A stretch of 25,320 nucleotides of DNA from NCBI GenBank assembly GCA_937926975.1, contig CALBCJ010000016.1:1-25320 (forward strand). The letters are read 5' to 3'. Below are positions 16,054-23,273 of this stretch, one piece after another (position 1 is the stretch's first letter; the number at the start of each line of letters is the position of its first letter). The notes below the pieces were generated by a model that worked only from the letters and a program-made list of their open reading frames with translations, did no database searches and was not told the origin of the DNA. Source of the stretch: an uncultured Propionibacteriaceae bacterium. GTDB lineage: Bacteria > Actinomycetota > Actinomycetes > Propionibacteriales > Propionibacteriaceae. Position numbers and translations under genes: made by a program.

Positions 16054-16066
16054 GGCAGGCATCGTA
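16054..16066 (-). promoter_or_regulatory. -10 box for leaderless TetR start
   Basis: On the minus strand TACGAT (16066-16061) is followed by 7 nt and then the ATG at 16053. No ribosome-binding site is present in that gap. It supports the short start for the regulator. Confidence 0.5.
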
Positions 16067-16117
16067 CGGCTCCGCCGCGACACCGGGACCCGGCCTGCGC
16101 TACCCTCCTGCTCGTTG

Positions 16118-16132
16118 TTGAGTGCCAATCAA
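16118..16132. promoter_or_regulatory. Imperfect palindrome, candidate TetR operator
   Basis: TTGAGTGCCAATCAA has arms TTGAnT and AnTCAA around a 3-bp centre. It lies between a -10-like TACCCT (16101-16106) and the ribosome-binding site AGGAGGT (16134-16140) of the GH13 gene. The position suits a repressor site, but the match is short. Confidence 0.4.
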
Positions 16133-16143
16133 TAGGAGGTCCG

Positions 16144-17349
16144 GTGTCCGTCCTCGATCACGCGATCTGGTGGCAGGTCTACCCGCTCGGCGCCTGCGGC
16201 GCCCCGATCCGCCCTGGTCAAGAGCCTGGTGCCGGGTCGCGGCTGGGCCGGCTCGAGGCGTGGCTGCCGTACGCCGTCGAGCTCGGCTGCTCCGGGCTGC
16301 TGCTGGGCCCGGTCTTCGCGTCCAGCTCCCACGGGTACGACACCACCGACCACTTCCGGATCGACCCCCGCCTGGGCACCGACCAGGACTGGGAGCGCTT
16401 CGTGGCGGCGGTCCACGACCGGGGGCTGCTGCTGATGCTGGACGGGGTCTTCAACCACGTCGGAGCCGCTCACCCGATGGTCACCGCCGACGGCCCGGTC
16501 CGCCGCGACGGAGACCAGCACCGGGGCTGGGAGGGGCACCCGGAGCTGGCCGAGCTCGACCACAGCGACCCCCGGGTGGCCGAGCTGGTGGTCGACGTGA
16601 TGCGGTACTGGCTGGACCGGGGCGCCGACGGCTGGCGGCTCGACGTCGCGTACGCGGTCCCCGGCTGGTTCTGGGCCCAGGTGCTGGCCGAGGTCCGCCG
16701 CACCCACCCGGGGATGACCACCCTGGGGGAGGTGATCCACGGCGACTACGCGGCGATCGCGCAGGCCGGCACGCTGGACGCGGTCACCGGGTACGAGCTG
16801 TGGAAGGCCATCTGGTCGGCGATCGCCGACCGCAACGCCTGGGAGCTGGCCTGGGCGATGGAGCGCCACCACGACTTCTCGGCCCGGCTCGGCCCGGACC
16901 GGATCCTGCAGACCTTCGTCGGCAACCACGACGTCACCCGGGTTGCCAGCCAGGTCGGCGACACCGGGGCGGCGCTGGCGGCCGCCGTGCTGCTCACGGT
17001 CCCCGGGATGCCCAGCGTCTACTACGGCGACGAGCAGGGGTTCCGCGGTGTCAAGGGGGAGGGGGTGGGCGCCGACGACCCGGTCCGGCCCGAGCTGCCG
17101 CCGGCTCCGGCCCAGCTGGCGCCGTACGGGTGGTGGCTGTACCGGCTGCACCAGGAGCTGATCGCCCTGCGTCGCCGCAACCCGTGGCTGACCCGCGGCG
17201 ACCTGAGCGTGCTGGACAAGACCAACACCTGCCTGACCTACCAGGTCGCCGGGGCCGGTCACCGGCTGGAGGCCCGGCTCGACCTGGACCAGCAGCGGGT
17301 CGAGGCCCGCATCGACCAGGAGAGGGTCTTCGCCTTTCCCGGGGCGTGA
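16144..17349 (+). CDS. Alpha-amylase-family (GH13) glycoside hydrolase
   Basis: This is a 401-residue cytoplasmic alpha-glucan or alpha-glucoside-acting enzyme with a (beta/alpha)8 barrel; no signal peptide is seen. The four GH13 regions are present: DGVFNH (100-105), GWRLDVA with nucleophile Asp167, LGEV with acid/base Glu196, and FVGNHD with His262-Asp263. The N-terminus (AIWWQVYPLG) is standard for the family. It is short, with a reduced C-terminal domain, and lacks a starch-binding module. The GTG at 16144 is supported by AGGAGGT 3 nt upstream. Exact specificity (amylase, glucosidase, trehalose-related) cannot be decided. The divergent TetR gene is the likely regulator. The gene converges on the radical SAM gene with a 31-bp gap. 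Confidence 0.9.
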   Translation: MSVLDHAIWWQVYPLGACGAPIRPGQEPGAGSRLGRLEAWLPYAVELGCSGLLLGPVFASSSHGYDTTDHFRIDPRLGTDQDWERFVAAVHDRGLLLMLDGVFNHVGAAHPMVTADGPVRRDGDQHRGWEGHPELAELDHSDPRVAELVVDVMRYWLDRGADGWRLDVAYAVPGWFWAQVLAEVRRTHPGMTTLGEVIHGDYAAIAQAGTLDAVTGYELWKAIWSAIADRNAWELAWAMERHHDFSARLGPDRILQTFVGNHDVTRVASQVGDTGAALAAAVLLTVPGMPSVYYGDEQGFRGVKGEGVGADDPVRPELPPAPAQLAPYGWWLYRLHQELIALRRRNPWLTRGDLSVLDKTNTCLTYQVAGAGHRLEARLDLDQQRVEARIDQERVFAFPGA

Positions 17350-17380
17350 CCCAGCTCGTCGCCCTGGTGAGTCGGGGGGC

Positions 17381-18523
17381 CTAGGCTCTAGACGGCTCCA
17401 GGGCCGGCTCGTACGCGCAGGCTGGGTCCTCGGCCAGCAGGTCCCTGGTGAGCGCGTACGCCCGGGATCGTGAGCCGCCGCAGACCTCGCCGTACTCGCA
17501 GCGCCCGCAGCGTCCGCCGAAGCCGGACGGGGTTCGCAGCTGGCGCATCAGCGGCGAGTCGCGGTAGATCTCCGGAAGGCTGGTGGTCCGGACGTCGCCC
17601 ACAGCGTGCGGCAGGAAGCCGGACGGGAAGACCTCACCGACGTGGCTGACGAAGACGAAGCCGCGGCCGGCGTTGACGTCGATCGGGGGCCGGGCGGGGC
17701 GCTCCGGGACCGGGTGGTCGCGCAGCTCGGACTGGCTGAGCTCGGTCAGCTGGTCGTACAGGGCGCCGGTCCGGGGCGTGACCCCGGCGGCCCGCTGCAG
17801 CACCACCCGGCGGTAGTGCGGCGCCTCGGTGGTCTTGATCGCGATCCGGTGCGACATGTCCGCCAGCCACTGCAGCACGTCCTCGGTCTGCTCGGACGAG
17901 AGCATCGACTCGCGCTCGGCCCGGCCGGTCGGGACCACGAAGAAGACGCTCCACAGGGCGGCGCCGAGCCCGATCACGTCGCTCATCAGCGCCGGCAGCT
18001 CCAGGACGGTCGCCCTGGTCACCGTGGAGTTGACCTGCAGCCTAAAGCCCGCCTCCCGGATCATGCGGGCCGCGGCCCAGGTCGCCGCGTACGTGCCGGC
18101 GAAGCCGCGGAAGGCGTCATGGGTGGCGGCCCGGGCGCCGTCCAGCGACAGCGAGACCGCCTTGCCGCCGGCCTCCCGCAGCTCGGCCAGCCGCTGCGGG
18201 ACGAGCTTCGGGGTCACCGACGGCGACAGCGAGACCGACAGCCCGATCTCGGTGCCGTACCGGACCAGCTCGGCCAGGTCCTCCCGCTCGAACGGGTCGC
18301 CGCCGGTGAGCACGACCAGCGGGTGCGGCTTCGGGAAGGACGCGACCTGGTCGAGCAGCCCGCGGCCCTCGTCGAGGGTGAGCTGGCGCGGGTGGGCGCG
18401 GGTGATGGCGTCGGCTCGGCAGTGCCGGCACGCGAGCTGGCAGGCCCGGGTGACCTCCCAGATCACGATGAACGGCCGCTGTGAAGGGTCGTTGCGCTGC
18501 TGCCGTACGGTTCGGGTCCTCAC
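17381..18523 (-). CDS. Radical SAM/SPASM enzyme, TIGR04053-like
   Basis: This 380-residue enzyme uses S-adenosylmethionine and a 4Fe-4S cluster to make a radical. The cluster motif CxxxCxxC is ACQLACRHC (Cys28, Cys32, Cys35), followed by the GGDPF SAM-binding motif. A C-terminal SPASM-type Cys cluster (CGRCEYGEVCGG and a later Cys near the end) should hold an auxiliary Fe-S cluster. The N-terminal stretch RPFIVIWEVTRACQL is characteristic of TIGR04053 proteins, relatives of the heme-modifying NirJ/AhbD. The GTG at 18523 is used rather than a GTG or ATG further out because TAGGCT lies 7 nt before it. The substrate is unknown; no small precursor peptide was found beside it, which argues mildly for a heme-like rather than peptide substrate. 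Confidence 0.88.
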   Translation of the reverse strand: MRTRTVRQQRNDPSQRPFIVIWEVTRACQLACRHCRADAITRAHPRQLTLDEGRGLLDQVASFPKPHPLVVLTGGDPFEREDLAELVRYGTEIGLSVSLSPSVTPKLVPQRLAELREAGGKAVSLSLDGARAATHDAFRGFAGTYAATWAAARMIREAGFRLQVNSTVTRATVLELPALMSDVIGLGAALWSVFFVVPTGRAERESMLSSEQTEDVLQWLADMSHRIAIKTTEAPHYRRVVLQRAAGVTPRTGALYDQLTELSQSELRDHPVPERPARPPIDVNAGRGFVFVSHVGEVFPSGFLPHAVGDVRTTSLPEIYRDSPLMRQLRTPSGFGGRCGRCEYGEVCGGSRSRAYALTRDLLAEDPACAYEPALEPSRA

Positions 18524-18536
18524 CTGCCGAAGCCTA
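18524..18536 (-). promoter_or_regulatory. -10 box for leaderless radical SAM transcript
   Basis: On the minus strand TAGGCT (18536-18531) is followed by 7 nt and the GTG at 18523. No clear -35 or Shine-Dalgarno accompanies it. It decides the start of the radical SAM gene. Confidence 0.45.
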
Positions 18537-18661
18537 CGGCGCCCGGCGCGCTCGCAGGCCAGTCGGCGACGGGAGCCATCTGGCTGGCTCGCGCACAGCG
18601 ACTCCCCCGGACGGCCGCCGGTCCCGTCACGCCTGGCGCTCATCGGTGGGATGCTGCTCAG

Positions 18662-19146
18662 GTGGTCGAGCGCGAACCAGATCTCGTCGACATGATGCTG
18701 ACCCGCATGGGCTCAGGGCCCGTCCTGCGGCAGCTGGTGGCTGGTTACGTCCTGCTCGTGGTGGCGTGCGCGGGGGGCGCCATGACGGTTGCGGCGCTCC
18801 GCGACCCGGCTGCCAGACCTCTCGGCCTGGCCCTGACGCCGTTCGTGCTTCACTTCGCAGCGCTGCCGGTCGCGATCGTGACTGGGCTGCGCCCTTCAGA
18901 CTGTGGAGCTCGGTCACCGAGGGTGCCGCCCTGCTCGCCATGATCGCGGTGTCGTTCGCGCTGGGGCGCGCGGGCGACTGGTTGATGCTCAGCGGGTACG
19001 CCGCCCTGATGATGGTCGGTGAGCTGGGCCTAGCCCGAAAACGTGGGCCGCTCCCCCGGGTGACCTCGGCAGCAGTGACGTACGGGGCGGCCCTCGTCGT
19101 TGCCCAGCTCGTCATCCTCGTCGCCCTGAGCCAGGCACTGGGCTAA
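18662..19146 (+). pseudogene. Frameshifted small membrane-protein gene
   Basis: Two overlapping reading frames together encode one coherent membrane protein. The first part (GTG 18662 or ATG 18692) gives two hydrophobic segments up to VAIVTGLRP; then the hydrophobic pattern continues in the -1 frame from FRLWSSVTEGAALLAM to the stop at 19146, with two or three more segments. Adding one C to the CCC run at 18892-18894 would join them into about 150-160 residues with four or five helices. Left as is, the first frame ends in a non-membrane tail at 18943. The family is not recognised. It could be a true one-base deletion, a sequencing error, or (less likely) a programmed shift. Confidence 0.6.
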
Positions 19147-19295
19147 CCCTGTCGACTCCCGAGGCTGAGCGGGCGCCACCCCGTGCGCCACAGCCACAGG
19201 GAGCCTCGCCGGGTGCTCAGGTGTGCCAGGTCCTGCCGGTGAAGCAGCCGGGCCGTGTCGGTGCGCTCAGCAGCCAGGCGGTCAGCGTGGCAGGG

Positions 19296-20186
19296 TTATG
19301 AGGCGCCACAACCGGCTGGTGGGGCGGTCTCCGCCTTGTTGACTGTCCACTCCAGGGTGAATCCTCCGTTGGCGGTCGCCTTGGCGTACACGGACCAGGG
19401 CTGCTCGCCCGCCATCTGCCGACGGCACCGGTCCACGAGGCTCAGGTCGAGGCGGGACACGGGGCTGGTGGGGCCCGGGGTGCTTGTCTTCGTGATTCGT
19501 ACAACCGTCTGCCAGCGAGAGTGGGGGTTCGCGGTACTTTCCAGAGTGGTCGTCGACTCTGGTCGGACCAGACTCACCTCCGGCCGGTCACCAGCATTCA
19601 CCGATACGGAGCTGACGCCTTCATCCCAGCCGCGGTTGAGTCGCCACACGGCGTCGGTAAGCCCCAGCGGTGTGCTTACGTCGAGCGCAGCCGGCTGGAG
19701 GTCAGGCAGCCACATCCGGAGTCTCCAGTCACCGCCGCAGTGGGCGAGGGCTGTGGACTGCGCGGGCCCGGCAGCCGACACGGAGACCACGGCATAGTCA
19801 TCCGTACAGTCCTTCAGAACAGGTCGGGCCTGGGCGCCGATCGCATCGAGGTTGATCGTGCTGAGGGGGATGGGCTGTGTGAACGGGTCGATATCGGTGG
19901 AGCTCACCGGTGGGTTCGGGGTCGGGCTGGTCTCGTCCTGACTGACCCGGAAGGGGCGCGGGCCGCTGGGAGTCTGGAAGGTCGCCCTCAGCGAGTCACG
20001 GCGCATAGTCACGTCCAGCACCTGGTCACTTCCTGCTGCCTCGCTCAGTCTTTGCAGGGTTGCGGAGGCGGTGCCGTCGGTGAAGAGGTCCCACGGCCGT
20101 GGGAGAGCCGGCACCTCTAGCTCGGCAGGCGGCTGGCACGCCACCAGGAGCACCACCGCCACGACGGCGAGCACGACTCGTCTCAT
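19296..20186 (-). CDS. Lipoprotein of unknown function
   Basis: This 296-residue secreted protein has a textbook lipoprotein signal: two arginines, a hydrophobic core and the lipobox LLVAC with the acylated Cys17, so it should be anchored on the outer face of the membrane. The mature part is hydrophilic with a Pro/Ser/Thr-rich segment around residues 85-105 and four cysteines that could form disulfides (in KDCTDD, AHCGGD, DRCRRQ and near the C-terminus). I do not recognise the family. It is divergent from the operon at 20484 and the shared 297-bp region holds two direct repeats. Its 3' end converges on the broken membrane gene. Confidence 0.8.
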   Translation of the reverse strand: MRRVVLAVVAVVLLVACQPPAELEVPALPRPWDLFTDGTASATLQRLSEAAGSDQVLDVTMRRDSLRATFQTPSGPRPFRVSQDETSPTPNPPVSSTDIDPFTQPIPLSTINLDAIGAQARPVLKDCTDDYAVVSVSAAGPAQSTALAHCGGDWRLRMWLPDLQPAALDVSTPLGLTDAVWRLNRGWDEGVSSVSVNAGDRPEVSLVRPESTTTLESTANPHSRWQTVVRITKTSTPGPTSPVSRLDLSLVDRCRRQMAGEQPWSVYAKATANGGFTLEWTVNKAETAPPAGCGAS

Positions 20187-20204
20187 CGGGCCAGTACACC
20201 ACGC

Positions 20205-20280
20205 CCCGGGGCCCCGTGTGCGAGGGTTGACTCATCAGCCCGAAGCTCACGGACCCTGTTGCAGCCCGGGGCCCCGTGTG
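20205..20280. repeat. Pair of 16-bp direct repeats in a divergent promoter region
   Basis: CCCGGGGCCCCGTGTG occurs at 20205-20220 and again at 20265-20280, exactly 60 bp apart. Similarity continues for several bases (GAGG then TTGAC). Each copy contains the palindrome CGGGGCCCCG. They lie between the divergent lipoprotein and 186-residue-protein genes, so they could be paired operator sites, but no matching regulator is in the window. Confidence 0.7.
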
Positions 20281-20307
20281 TGAGGTTGACCCTCTAAACT
20301 GAGCACC

Positions 20308-20347
20308 GGGTGAGGTGGCCTCGGAGCCTGAGGCCGTACCCTCACCC
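20308..20347 (+). promoter_or_regulatory. Long hairpin in the leader of the WTG-protein operon
   Basis: GGGTGAGG (20308-20315) pairs with CCTCACCC (20340-20347), and inside it GGCCTC (20317-20322) pairs with GAGGCC (20330-20335) around a 7-nt loop. A -10-like TAAACT lies at 20295-20300, so a transcript could start at the base of the hairpin. It is about 135 bp before the gene. Whether it regulates, protects the RNA or terminates is unknown. Confidence 0.45.
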
Positions 20348-20483
20348 CCTGACACCCCAACGACCAGCACCACCCTCGGCAGTGGAACCGACGCCCACCC
20401 GTGGTGGCACGCGGCCAGACCACCACACTCAACCAGACCAGTCCCACCTCGCGGTGGAAGATCGAGACGAGTAGGAGGCAACG

Positions 20484-21044
20484 GTGATTCATCTTCTGGC
20501 AGACCCCTGGACCTGGGCTCCAGACGACCGCGACGACGAGCGCGCGGTCCTCACTCCGAGATCGGGGAGGTTCAGGTTCGACATCATCGGCGACCGCGTC
20601 GAGGCGATCCGGCTGCATGCCGCGGGTGCCTCCGAGCCCCTGGTGGCGCTGGCCGAAGCCGCGGACATCTGGAACGACCTTGAGATGAGGCGCTCGCTGG
20701 AGCCGATGCTGAGGGAGGCGCTGGGGGTTGGCCCAGGCTTCTCTCTCGACGAGGAGAGCGTGGAGCGCCTGCTTGACGCGGAGTCGCGGGCGGCGCCGCA
20801 CGTCCCAGGCCTGGCTCCACTGCCCCCACTGCCCACGCCAGCCCCGACCGCGGAGCCGCCCACCCCGAACACGCCCGTCGTGGTGACCCACTGCCCGTAC
20901 ACCGTGGAGCTCGTCGCCACGAACCGCATGATCTCGCAGGTCCGCGTCGACCCTGGCTTCGCCCAGATGGCGCTGGCCCGCAAGAGCGACAAGGTGTCCG
21001 CGGCCTTTTGTCATCTCATCGAGAAGGAGGGCGACCATGGGTGA
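20484..21044 (+). CDS. Protein of unknown function, partner of the WTG protein
   Basis: This 186-residue soluble protein has two mixed strand/helix parts (about 25-105 and 132-182) joined by a Pro-rich linker (107-131, LAPLPPLPTPAPTAEPP). The C-terminal part (VELVATNRMISQVRVDPGF and a following helix) looks loosely like the YbaB fold, small proteins that often accompany WXG-type genes in actinobacteria; this is only a visual resemblance. GTG at 20484 is supported by GGAGG 5 nt upstream. The end overlaps the next gene by 8 bp, so the two are translationally coupled and probably function together. No signal peptide or membrane segment is present. Confidence 0.72.
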   Translation: MIHLLADPWTWAPDDRDDERAVLTPRSGRFRFDIIGDRVEAIRLHAAGASEPLVALAEAADIWNDLEMRRSLEPMLREALGVGPGFSLDEESVERLLDAESRAAPHVPGLAPLPPLPTPAPTAEPPTPNTPVVVTHCPYTVELVATNRMISQVRVDPGFAQMALARKSDKVSAAFCHLIEKEGDHG

Positions 21045-22149
21045 CTACGACGACTTCCGGACTCACGCCCCGTACTACCCGGAGCGCGTCACTGAGGCCT
21101 ACAACCGGCTCGTGGCAGTCTACAACTCCTTCGGTGATGCATCCACCCTGCTGGGCGTGGGCATCCAGTGGTACATCCTGGGCTGGGTCATCCGCCGGAA
21201 CGAGAGTCTGGTGAAGTCCTCGATCCAGTACTTCCAGGAGAATATCGAGCCCTGGATCGACTCCCCTGCCGCGCTGAAGGCCATCAGCAATGGCTATCTG
21301 GAGACCTACCAGAGCCTGCTCAAGACCTGCGGTGAGCTGAACATCGAAGACGGTCGCTGGGGCGATCCGCAAGACTGGACAGGCAAAGGCAAAGAGAATT
21401 ACGAGAAGTCGGCAACCGCCCAGGCGAAGTGCGTGAGTGTTGCGGCCGACTTCGGCAAGTCGTTGTCGGACGCGACGTTCACCGCGGCCATCGACAACCT
21501 CAACACCGCCATCTCGGCCTTCTCCAGCGTCGGGGAGCTCATGGCGAAGCTGTCCTCGCTGGTCGGTGAGGTCGGGGGCAACCCGCTGGCTCTGCTGACG
21601 GCCGCCAAGTCCTTCGGCTCGCTTGTCGGGGAGTTCACGAGTCTGTTCACGCAGCTTGCCACCGCGTACATGAACCTGTGCCTCGACACGATGAAGCGCG
21701 TCCGAGAGATACAGCAGTCAAGGGACCCGTTCTACAAGCAATCCGGTGGCCGGTGGGCCCTGCCCGGCATATACGGGGAGTGGAGCGACGGCCACCCCGG
21801 CAAGGACAGCGAGAAGCAGGTCACCGTCAACGCGTCCTTCTTCCAGCGGCATATGATCCGGTGGGGATACCAGGCGGCCACGCTCGACCAGGTCGTGGTG
21901 AAGCACACGCGCGCGATGGCGCAGGTGAACCCTAAGTCTTTCCAGTGGAGGCACCTGCAGGAGCTGCACAGCGAGCTGATGGAGAAGGACACCGAGTTCC
22001 TCAGGTACCTGGGGCAAGGTGCCGAGGCATTCCGGAAGGTGCAGGAGGTCCTGAGGCAGACCCAGACGAGCTACCTCGAGACCGAGCTCAGCAACGCAGA
22101 GGCCGCCAAGCGTATCTTGAAGTTCCTCGACCAGACCGTCACGATCTGA
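21037..22149 (+). CDS. Long helical protein with a WXG-type motif
   Basis: This 370-residue protein is predicted by eye to be almost wholly alpha-helical. WTG at 114-116, followed by KGKENYEKS, has the look of the WXG turn seen in type VII secretion substrates and related toxins, with long helices on both sides (about 10-100 and 120-230). It has no signal peptide. Residues 235-290 are less regular. The ATG follows a strong AGGAGG by 6 nt and overlaps the upstream 186-residue gene. It is much longer than the usual 100-residue WXG100 proteins. No EccC-type ATPase or other secretion component is in the window, so export is speculative. More A-ending codons than in the metabolic genes hint at an accessory origin. 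Confidence 0.8.
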   Translation: MGDYDDFRTHAPYYPERVTEAYNRLVAVYNSFGDASTLLGVGIQWYILGWVIRRNESLVKSSIQYFQENIEPWIDSPAALKAISNGYLETYQSLLKTCGELNIEDGRWGDPQDWTGKGKENYEKSATAQAKCVSVAADFGKSLSDATFTAAIDNLNTAISAFSSVGELMAKLSSLVGEVGGNPLALLTAAKSFGSLVGEFTSLFTQLATAYMNLCLDTMKRVREIQQSRDPFYKQSGGRWALPGIYGEWSDGHPGKDSEKQVTVNASFFQRHMIRWGYQAATLDQVVVKHTRAMAQVNPKSFQWRHLQELHSELMEKDTEFLRYLGQGAEAFRKVQEVLRQTQTSYLETELSNAEAAKRILKFLDQTVTI

Positions 22150-22317
22150 GCAGCCCACACCGTCAGGCAGCTCTCGTCGCAAGGCGCGGCTTGTCGTCAC
22201 CGAAGGCCTGTGAGACGCCCGTCGCGAGCAGGCGGTGGTCCGCACTGGGCAGGTCGGGAGGAGTACGGCGCCCGGCCCAGGAAGACCGCGACGCAGGCGG
22301 GAGGCGGCGAAGACCCG

Positions 22318-22329
22318 TACGGTGGGCTC
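22318..22329 (+). promoter_or_regulatory. -10 box for leaderless thiamine-binding protein gene
   Basis: TACGGT (22318-22323) ends 6 nt before the ATG at 22330, with no Shine-Dalgarno between them. It rules against the longer in-frame start at 22210. Confidence 0.5.
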
Positions 22330-22632
22330 ATGCTGGTCGCGTTCTCGGTCTCTGCAGGTGGAAGTCCCGAAGGGTACGTGCACGACGCGGTCGCAGCCGC
22401 GGTCCGGGTGGTCCGCGAGTCGGGGCTGCCGCACCGTACGGATGCCATGTTCACCACGGTCGAAGGTGACTGGGACGAGTGCCTCGCCGTGGTCAAGCAG
22501 GCCGTCGACGCGGTCGCCGCGTACGGGCCGCGGGTCAGCCTGGTCCTCAAGGCCGACATCTTCCCTGGTCACACGGGCGAGCTGAGCGCCAAGCTGGAGC
22601 GGCTGGAAGCCGCCCTCGGCCCGGCGGAGTAG
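22330..22632 (+). CDS. Thiamine-binding (MTH1187/YkoF-like) protein
   Basis: This is a compact 100-residue ferredoxin-like-fold protein of the MTH1187 family, whose members bind thiamine or related pyrimidines. The pattern MLVAFSVS at the start, then FTTVEGDWDECL, and RVSLVLKADIFPGHTGEL near the end fits the family closely, and length is normal. It should be cytoplasmic. The short start is preferred because of the -10 box just upstream; the preceding in-frame codons read as low-quality sequence. It appears first in a three-gene run with a GNAT acetyltransferase (42 bp gap) and an MBL-fold hydrolase, with no thiamine biosynthesis or transport gene in view. Confidence 0.85.
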   Translation: MLVAFSVSAGGSPEGYVHDAVAAAVRVVRESGLPHRTDAMFTTVEGDWDECLAVVKQAVDAVAAYGPRVSLVLKADIFPGHTGELSAKLERLEAALGPAE

Positions 22633-22674
22633 GAACGCATCACGGCCGGCGGCGACAAGGAGCGGGGGGAGCGG

Positions 22675-23262
22675 GTGGACTTCGGTGGCGTTGACCAGGT
22701 GGTCGAGCTCGGCCCGTACCTGATTCGCCGCGCGACCAGCGCCGATGCGTACCCGTACGCGCAGGCCGACGCCGAGATGGTGGCCGAGACCTACCGGTAC
22801 ACGATGCCGTCGGCGTTCGCCGAGGCCCGGCTGGCGGAGGTGCCCGAGGCAGCTGCCCGGCTGGAGCGGGAGCTGGACGCGGCCCTGGAGGCCGAGCGGC
22901 GCGGCGAGGAGCCGGCTCGGCGCAGCTGGCTGGCCCTGGCCGGCGACCGGGTGGTCGGGATCACGGTCTCGACCGCCTTCGAGCAGTTCTGGGAGCCGAC
23001 CATCGGCGCGGTCCGGCCGGTGGGGATCACCTGGCAGCTCAACCACCTGTACGTGCGGCCCGAGGCCCACGGCAGCGGGCTCGGGCAGACGCTGCTGGAC
23101 CTGGCGCTGCCGGGTCGGCGGGCCGCGTACCTGTGGCTGGTCGGCGGCAACGACCGGGCCCGCCGCTTCTACGAGCGCAACGGGTTCAGTGACGAGGGAA
23201 CCGAGTACAGCTGCGGCCCGGTCTGGTTTGACAGGCCACTGTTCCGGCTGGTGCGGCGCTGA
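22675..23262 (+). CDS. GNAT-family N-acetyltransferase
   Basis: This 195-residue enzyme transfers an acyl group from acyl-CoA to an unidentified acceptor. The acetyl-CoA loop is readable in LYVRPEAHGSGLGQTLL (about 122-138), with the later strand/helix NDRARRFYERNGF typical of motif B. An N-terminal helical region with many Glu/Arg/Ala residues (about 45-80) is characteristic of several actinobacterial GNATs. GTG at 22675 follows a GGGGGAG by about 4 nt. The MBL gene starts 11 bp after its stop, so they are co-transcribed. The substrate (small molecule, peptide or antibiotic) cannot be told. Confidence 0.87.
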   Translation: MDFGGVDQVVELGPYLIRRATSADAYPYAQADAEMVAETYRYTMPSAFAEARLAEVPEAAARLERELDAALEAERRGEEPARRSWLALAGDRVVGITVSTAFEQFWEPTIGAVRPVGITWQLNHLYVRPEAHGSGLGQTLLDLALPGRRAAYLWLVGGNDRARRFYERNGFSDEGTEYSCGPVWFDRPLFRLVRR

Positions 23263-23273
23263 CAAGGGGGTTC

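Noticed and set aside
15895..16143. N-terminal extension of the GH13 enzyme
   Set aside because: It overlaps the divergent TetR gene and its promoter; AGGAGGT and a GTG at 16144 give a family-typical N-terminus.
17381..18643. Longer radical SAM start at 18643
   Set aside because: The extra 40 residues are Arg-rich without family similarity, and a -10 box lies just before the GTG at 18523.
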